Shown: positions 6,400 to 7,783 of the stretch, piece by piece
How the letters are laid out: each line of letters starts with the position of its first letter
Numbering within the stretch: the first letter of the stretch is position 1
Source of the DNA: an uncultured Clostridium sp.
GTDB taxonomy: Bacteria; Bacillota; Clostridia; Lachnospirales; Lachnospiraceae
Direction of reading: 5' to 3'
NCBI GenBank assembly: GCA_938036545.1
Contig: CALHQJ010000007.1
Coordinates: 1-7,783, forward strand
DNA: 7,783 nucleotides
The notes under the pieces: generated by a model
Database searches by the model: none
Told to the model about the DNA's origin: nothing
The model's input: the letters and a program-made list of their open reading frames with translations, nothing else
Position numbers and translations under genes: made by a program

Positions 6400-6888
6400 T
6401 CAGGCCTGGGCCTGGGCAAATTTTGCCTTCACTTTCTCTGCAATCTGAGGATGAAGGAACATGGTAATGTCTCCCCCAAACTCTGCAATTTCCTTTACAA
6501 CACTGGAACTTAGATAAGAATATTTTAAATTGGTGTTTAAAAACAGGGTATCTATCTCCGGTGCAATAACCCGATTGGTCTGAGCCAGCTGAAGCTCGTA
6601 CTCAAAATCCGTAACAGCCCGAAGTCCCCGAACCACTACTGTAGCATTGCAGCTCCTTGCAAAATCAATCAGCAGACCGTCAAAGCTGCGAACCTCTACA
6701 TTGTTCAGGCCAGCTGTCACCTCTTTTAACATATTAACACGTTCCTCGGCGGAAAACAACGGTGTTTTGGACTTATTCTGCAAAACTCCGATAATTACCT
6801 TATCCATAATTTTGGAAGTACGTTCAATAATATCATAATGTCCCAGGGTTACCGGGTCAAAGCTGCCTGGATATACTGCTACTGTCAT
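6400..6888 (-). CDS. coaD: Phosphopantetheine adenylyltransferase
   Basis: Catalyses the fourth step of coenzyme A synthesis in the cytosol, joining 4'-phosphopantetheine and ATP to give dephospho-CoA and pyrophosphate. The 162-residue length is normal for the family. Visible motifs are YPGSFDPVTLGH with the nucleotidyl-transferase T/HxGH element at T14-H17, RGLRAVTDFEYE (88-98) that binds the substrates, and YSYLSSSVVKE (123-133), the counterpart of the ISSS/T signature. All key residues appear present. The ATG at 6888 overlaps the TGA of rsmD (ATGA), with an AGAGGAG site 10 bases upstream inside rsmD, so translation is probably coupled. rsmD-coaD is a very common pair, matching ylbH-ylbI in B. 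subtilis. Confidence 0.97.
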   Translation of the reverse strand: MTVAVYPGSFDPVTLGHYDIIERTSKIMDKVIIGVLQNKSKTPLFSAEERVNMLKEVTAGLNNVEVRSFDGLLIDFARSCNATVVVRGLRAVTDFEYELQLAQTNRVIAPEIDTLFLNTNLKYSYLSSSVVKEIAEFGGDITMFLHPQIAEKVKAKFAQAQA

Positions 6889-7475
6889 GCCTTTTCGTCT
6901 CCTCTTTTCCTATCCGCTGCCATATCTTTTTCTATAAACAAATGCTTATTGGTCTTATATTCTTTTATCTTCAAAATCCGGTATCCCAGTTCCGAAAGCC
7001 AGGAAAAATCCGTATCCAGAGAAGCCTCTGTTACGATTAAGGTCCGGCTGTCTGCCAAAATCGAATCCTTTAAATAGATTAATACCTGCTTTTCTAAATC
7101 CATCCGGTAAGGCGGATCCATAAAAATCAAATCAAATGGCTGCTTACGGCTTTCCAGACGTTTTAACGCAAACAGAACATCTGACTCCATCACCTGTGCG
7201 CCGTCTTCCAAACGGGTAGTCTTTAAATTATCCCGAATACAACTGCAGGCCCTGGAACTCTGTTCCACAAAAACTGCCTCTTTGGCTCCCCTACTTAATG
7301 CTTCGATTCCAATGGCGCCGCTTCCGGCAAACAAATCCAAAAATGAACAGTCTAATATCTCCGGCTGGAGCATATTAAACAGAGTCTCCTTTATTCTGTC
7401 CGTCGTCGGCCTGGTGTCCATTCCCTCTATGGTTTTTAACTGCAGCCGCTTTGCGCTGCCTGCGATTACTCTCAT
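6885..7475 (-). CDS. rsmD: 16S rRNA (guanine-N2)-methyltransferase RsmD
   Basis: A 196-residue SAM-dependent methyltransferase that makes m2G at position 966 of 16S rRNA (E. coli numbering) during small-subunit assembly. It starts MRVIAGSAKR and continues TRPTTDRIKETLFNML, both typical of the family. The SAM-binding motif I is LDLFAGSGAIGIEALSRGA (residues 46-64) with E71 in motif II, and the catalytic motif IV is DPPY at residues 120-123. Length and motif spacing are normal. The ATG at 7475 has AAGGA 10 bases upstream and follows a strong promoter at 7504-7532. The TGA overlaps the coaD ATG. It is the first gene of the three-gene operon rsmD-coaD-coiled coil. Confidence 0.96.
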   Translation of the reverse strand: MRVIAGSAKRLQLKTIEGMDTRPTTDRIKETLFNMLQPEILDCSFLDLFAGSGAIGIEALSRGAKEAVFVEQSSRACSCIRDNLKTTRLEDGAQVMESDVLFALKRLESRKQPFDLIFMDPPYRMDLEKQVLIYLKDSILADSRTLIVTEASLDTDFSWLSELGYRILKIKEYKTNKHLFIEKDMAADRKRGDEKA

Positions 7476-7503
7476 ACACTGCCAGTCCTTTCTTATCCAT
7501 ACC

Positions 7504-7532
7504 AGTATAATATGATTATTTCAGATAAACAA
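7504..7532 (-). promoter_or_regulatory. Sigma-A-type promoter of the rsmD-coaD operon
   Basis: On the minus strand, TTGTTT (7532-7527) and TATACT (7509-7504) are separated by exactly 17 bases. Transcription would start near 7497, giving a leader of about 20-25 bases that just includes the AAGGA ribosome binding site of rsmD. The upstream side is rich in A and T tracts (7533-7575), which may act as an UP-like element. Confidence 0.7.
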
Positions 7533-7603
7533 GTGATTTTATAAGATTTTTATGTTTTTTTCTAACAATTTTTTATCTCCAGAGCATATTTTTCCATAAG
7601 ATA

Positions 7604-7644
7604 AAAATCTCCGGACAGCCAATTCTTGGTAATCCGGAGATTTT
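7604..7644. terminator. Strong hairpin terminator after the SASP gene, usable on both strands
   Basis: A perfect 12-base inverted repeat, AAAATCTCCGGA (7604-7615) and TCCGGAGATTTT (7633-7644), with an inner CCAA/TTGG stem (7619-7622 and 7626-7629) in the loop. On the minus strand the stem ends in five T (complement of 7603-7607), about 40 bases after the SASP stop, so its main job is to end the SASP transcript before the rsmD promoter. It also ends in T on the plus strand, though no plus-strand gene feeds it here. Confidence 0.85.
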
Positions 7645-7660
7645 GTCACATTCTTGTGAC
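7645..7660. repeat. Small perfect hairpin next to the SASP terminator
   Basis: GTCACA (7645-7650), loop TTCT, TGTGAC (7655-7660). The 6-base arms abut the main terminator, between it and the SASP stop codon. No T tract follows directly, so it may stabilise the 3' end of the spore protein mRNA or be incidental. Confidence 0.5.
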
Positions 7661-7685
7661 TGATATTAAATTTTTAAGACAGTTC

Positions 7686-7783
7686 TTATTTGCCTGCCAT
7701 CTGACGCTCCTGCGCCTCAATCATCTTCTTAACCATATATCCGCCGACAGAACCATTCTGGGCAGAAGTTAAGTTACCATTGT
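7686..7783 (-). CDS. Alpha/beta-type small acid-soluble spore protein, C-terminal part
   Basis: Partial gene: the last 31 codons and the TAA are visible, while the start lies beyond the right edge. The residues NGNLTSAQNGSVGGYM, followed by VKKMIEAQERQMAGK, match the conserved C-terminal region of alpha/beta-type SASPs (TSxxNGSVGGxMVKKMIE). These small proteins coat and protect DNA in the dormant spore and are broken down at germination by the Gpr protease. In B. subtilis such genes are made in the forespore under sigma-G; the promoter of this copy is not in view. A double hairpin follows the stop, as expected for a short, highly expressed single-gene transcript. This gene is the clearest sign that the organism forms endospores. 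Confidence 0.92.
   Translation of the reverse strand, partial: NGNLTSAQNGSVGGYMVKKMIEAQERQMAGK

Noticed and set aside
7476..7500. An ATG at 7500-7498 before rsmD, considered as an upstream small reading frame
   Set aside because: It is out of frame with rsmD, sits at about the predicted transcription start, and has no ribosome binding site.

Overview
The window looks like chromosomal DNA of an endospore-forming member of the Clostridia, most likely Lachnospiraceae-like. The reasons are the end of an alpha/beta-type small acid-soluble spore protein (SASP) gene at the right edge, a YlbJ-type sporulation membrane protein, moderate G+C with strong purine-rich ribosome binding sites, and AT-rich intergenic regions with sigma-A-like promoters. 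The family assignments rest on motifs read by eye; no database search was possible. Gene content is mostly housekeeping: rRNA modification, coenzyme A synthesis and sporulation. There is no sign of a mobile element, CRISPR array, tRNA or rRNA.

Layout, left to right. Positions 1-3859 hold a tightly packed minus-strand cluster, read from right to left: an RsmF-type 16S rRNA m5C methyltransferase, an RsuA-type 16S pseudouridine synthase, a HAD-family phosphatase, and the N-terminal half of a YgiQ-family radical SAM protein that runs off the left edge. The joins are overlaps or very short gaps (TTGA and ATGA stop/start overlaps), so translation is probably coupled. A candidate promoter lies just before rsmF. 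Upstream of that, also on the minus strand, is a membrane-anchored M23 (LytM-type) peptidase with an intact set of catalytic residues.

At 4807-4838 only about 30 bp separate the M23 gene from the one plus-strand gene, ylbJ. This gap and the first bases of the M23 gene carry a sequence resembling a sigma-E (mother-cell sporulation) promoter pointing at ylbJ, which fits the known sigma-E control of ylbJ in Bacillus subtilis.

Positions 5776-7475 hold a second minus-strand operon: rsmD (16S m2G methyltransferase), coaD (phosphopantetheine adenylyltransferase) and an unrecognised coiled-coil protein. It has a good sigma-A promoter at 7504-7532. Its best terminator lies inside the 3' coding part of the convergent ylbJ gene. 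The group rsmD-coaD-ylbJ matches the ylbH-ylbI-ylbJ order of B. subtilis, but here ylbJ is inverted and a coiled-coil gene is inserted.

The right edge (7533-7783) holds an AT-rich spacer, a strong two-way hairpin terminator with a second small hairpin beside it, and the last 31 codons of the SASP gene. There is no gene-free stretch longer than about 210 bases. I found no convincing new multi-gene system; the most interesting points are the divergent M23/ylbJ sporulation-type arrangement and the terminator embedded in a coding sequence.
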